DNA from: an uncultured beta proteobacterium
GTDB lineage: Bacteria; Pseudomonadota; Gammaproteobacteria; Burkholderiales; Burkholderiaceae
Direction: 5' to 3'
Length of the DNA stretch: 5,440 bases
Assembly (NCBI GenBank): GCA_903835865.1
Contig: CAILON010000453.1
Location: 1 to 5,440, forward strand
Part shown: positions 5,115 through 5,440 of the stretch, piece after piece
Numbering within the stretch: the stretch's first letter is position 1
Layout of the letters: every line of letters starts with the position of its first letter
The notes under the pieces: generated by a model
Database searches by the model: none
The model's input: the letters and a program-made list of their open reading frames with translations, nothing else
Told to the model about the DNA's origin: nothing
Translations under genes and position numbers: made by a program

Positions 5115-5440
5115 TTAATCCTCATTAACAATGCCTTTGCGCCAATATTGACGCAAGCCACTAATAAACCAAAATAAAAAGCCACATAAGGCCAAAGCAA
5201 ACCACTGGAATGCATAAGCATAATGGCGATCGACTCCCGTCGTCAGAGGTGCCCACTCTCGGAGTAGGCCATCTTGAATGCCGGATTCTTCTAGACGCAA
5301 AATAAATGGGCTTTGCGTCCAGCCATGCAACTTCGCTTCGCCATCTAAGTTGAAGTTTTGCTCAATGCGCGGACTATTAAGTGCTGGGGAGGGGTTACCA
5401 GAGCCCAACTCATAGACCTTCCCAGGATGGGCAAACACAG
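5115..5440 (-). CDS. SURF1-family cytochrome oxidase assembly protein, C-terminal part (5' end beyond window)
   Basis: SURF1 (Shy1/CoxW type) proteins are inner-membrane factors that help insert haem A into subunit I of cytochrome c oxidase. Only about the last 108 codons are present. The frame is open to the window edge, so the GTG at 5438 is an internal Val and not a start. The family's C-terminal signature is clear: a periplasmic segment with GNPSP, then SPFILRLEESG and the junction GVDRHYAYAFQWFALA leading into the second membrane helix, followed by a short basic cytoplasmic tail (RQYWRKG). The missing N-terminus should hold the first membrane helix. The stop is two bases before the next gene's GTG, so the two are probably co-translated. 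Its place at the head of the visible operon suggests that the structural cox genes and ctaG lie just upstream. Confidence 0.92.
   Translation of the reverse strand, partial: VFAHPGKVYELGSGNPSPALNSPRIEQNFNLDGEAKLHGWTQSPFILRLEESGIQDGLLREWAPLTTGVDRHYAYAFQWFALALCGFLFWFISGLRQYWRKGIVNED
5118..5123 (-). promoter_or_regulatory. Ribosome binding site supporting the GTG start at 5112
   Basis: On the minus strand GAGGAT (5123-5118) lies with its GAGG seven bases before the GTG at 5112-5110. It sits within the last codons of SURF1. It is the clearest Shine-Dalgarno sequence in the operon and favours this GTG start over internal Met codons. Confidence 0.65.

Noticed and set aside
1..5440. Mobile element, CRISPR, defence or other new system
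   Set aside because: All of the sequence is accounted for by conserved housekeeping and respiratory-assembly genes with tight spacing; no spaced direct repeats, terminal inverted repeats or transposase-like proteins were seen.

Overview
The window looks like chromosomal core DNA from a low-GC member of the Burkholderiales. The best guess is a Polynucleobacter-like Burkholderiaceae, because RpoH has a betaproteobacterial-style N-terminal extension and the haem O synthase carries the betaproteobacterial NCLxEQ...D motif. This is inferred from recalled protein families; no search was run. Every gene reads as intact or cut only by the window edge. There is no sign of mobile DNA, CRISPR, tRNA or rRNA, and no stretch longer than 300 bases lacks a gene.

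Left part (1-1827, plus strand): the 3' part of ftsY (signal recognition particle receptor GTPase), a 91-base AT-rich spacer, then rpoH (heat-shock sigma factor, sigma-32). The spacer holds a perfect CIRCE operator, the binding site of the HrcA repressor. A consensus -35 box, TTGACA, lies inside the operator's 9-base centre. This suggests that the sigma-32 gene is itself repressed by HrcA, linking the two main bacterial heat-shock circuits. rpoH has no visible Shine-Dalgarno sequence and carries a strong 9-bp hairpin early in its coding region, so post-transcriptional control is also possible.

Right part (1847-5440, minus strand, read right to left): a compact operon for assembling aa3-type cytochrome c oxidase. 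The order is SURF1 (5' end beyond the window), a membrane-anchored periplasmic protein of unknown function with a Sco/thioredoxin-like look, ctaA (haem A synthase), ctaB (haem O synthase) and sco1 (copper-delivery lipoprotein). Junctions range from a 4-base overlap to a 2-base gap, which implies one transcript with translational coupling. CtaB makes haem O, CtaA oxidises it to haem A, SURF1 helps place haem A in subunit I, and Sco1 delivers copper. The oxidase structural genes are probably just upstream of SURF1, outside the window.

The two units converge with only 19 bases between the stop codons. The only terminator-like structure for the oxidase operon lies inside the 3' end of rpoH, on the opposite strand. 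I found no wholly new multi-gene system. The points most worth checking are the CIRCE-promoter overlap at rpoH, the rpoH leader and hairpin, the embedded terminator, and the uncharacterised protein between SURF1 and CtaA.
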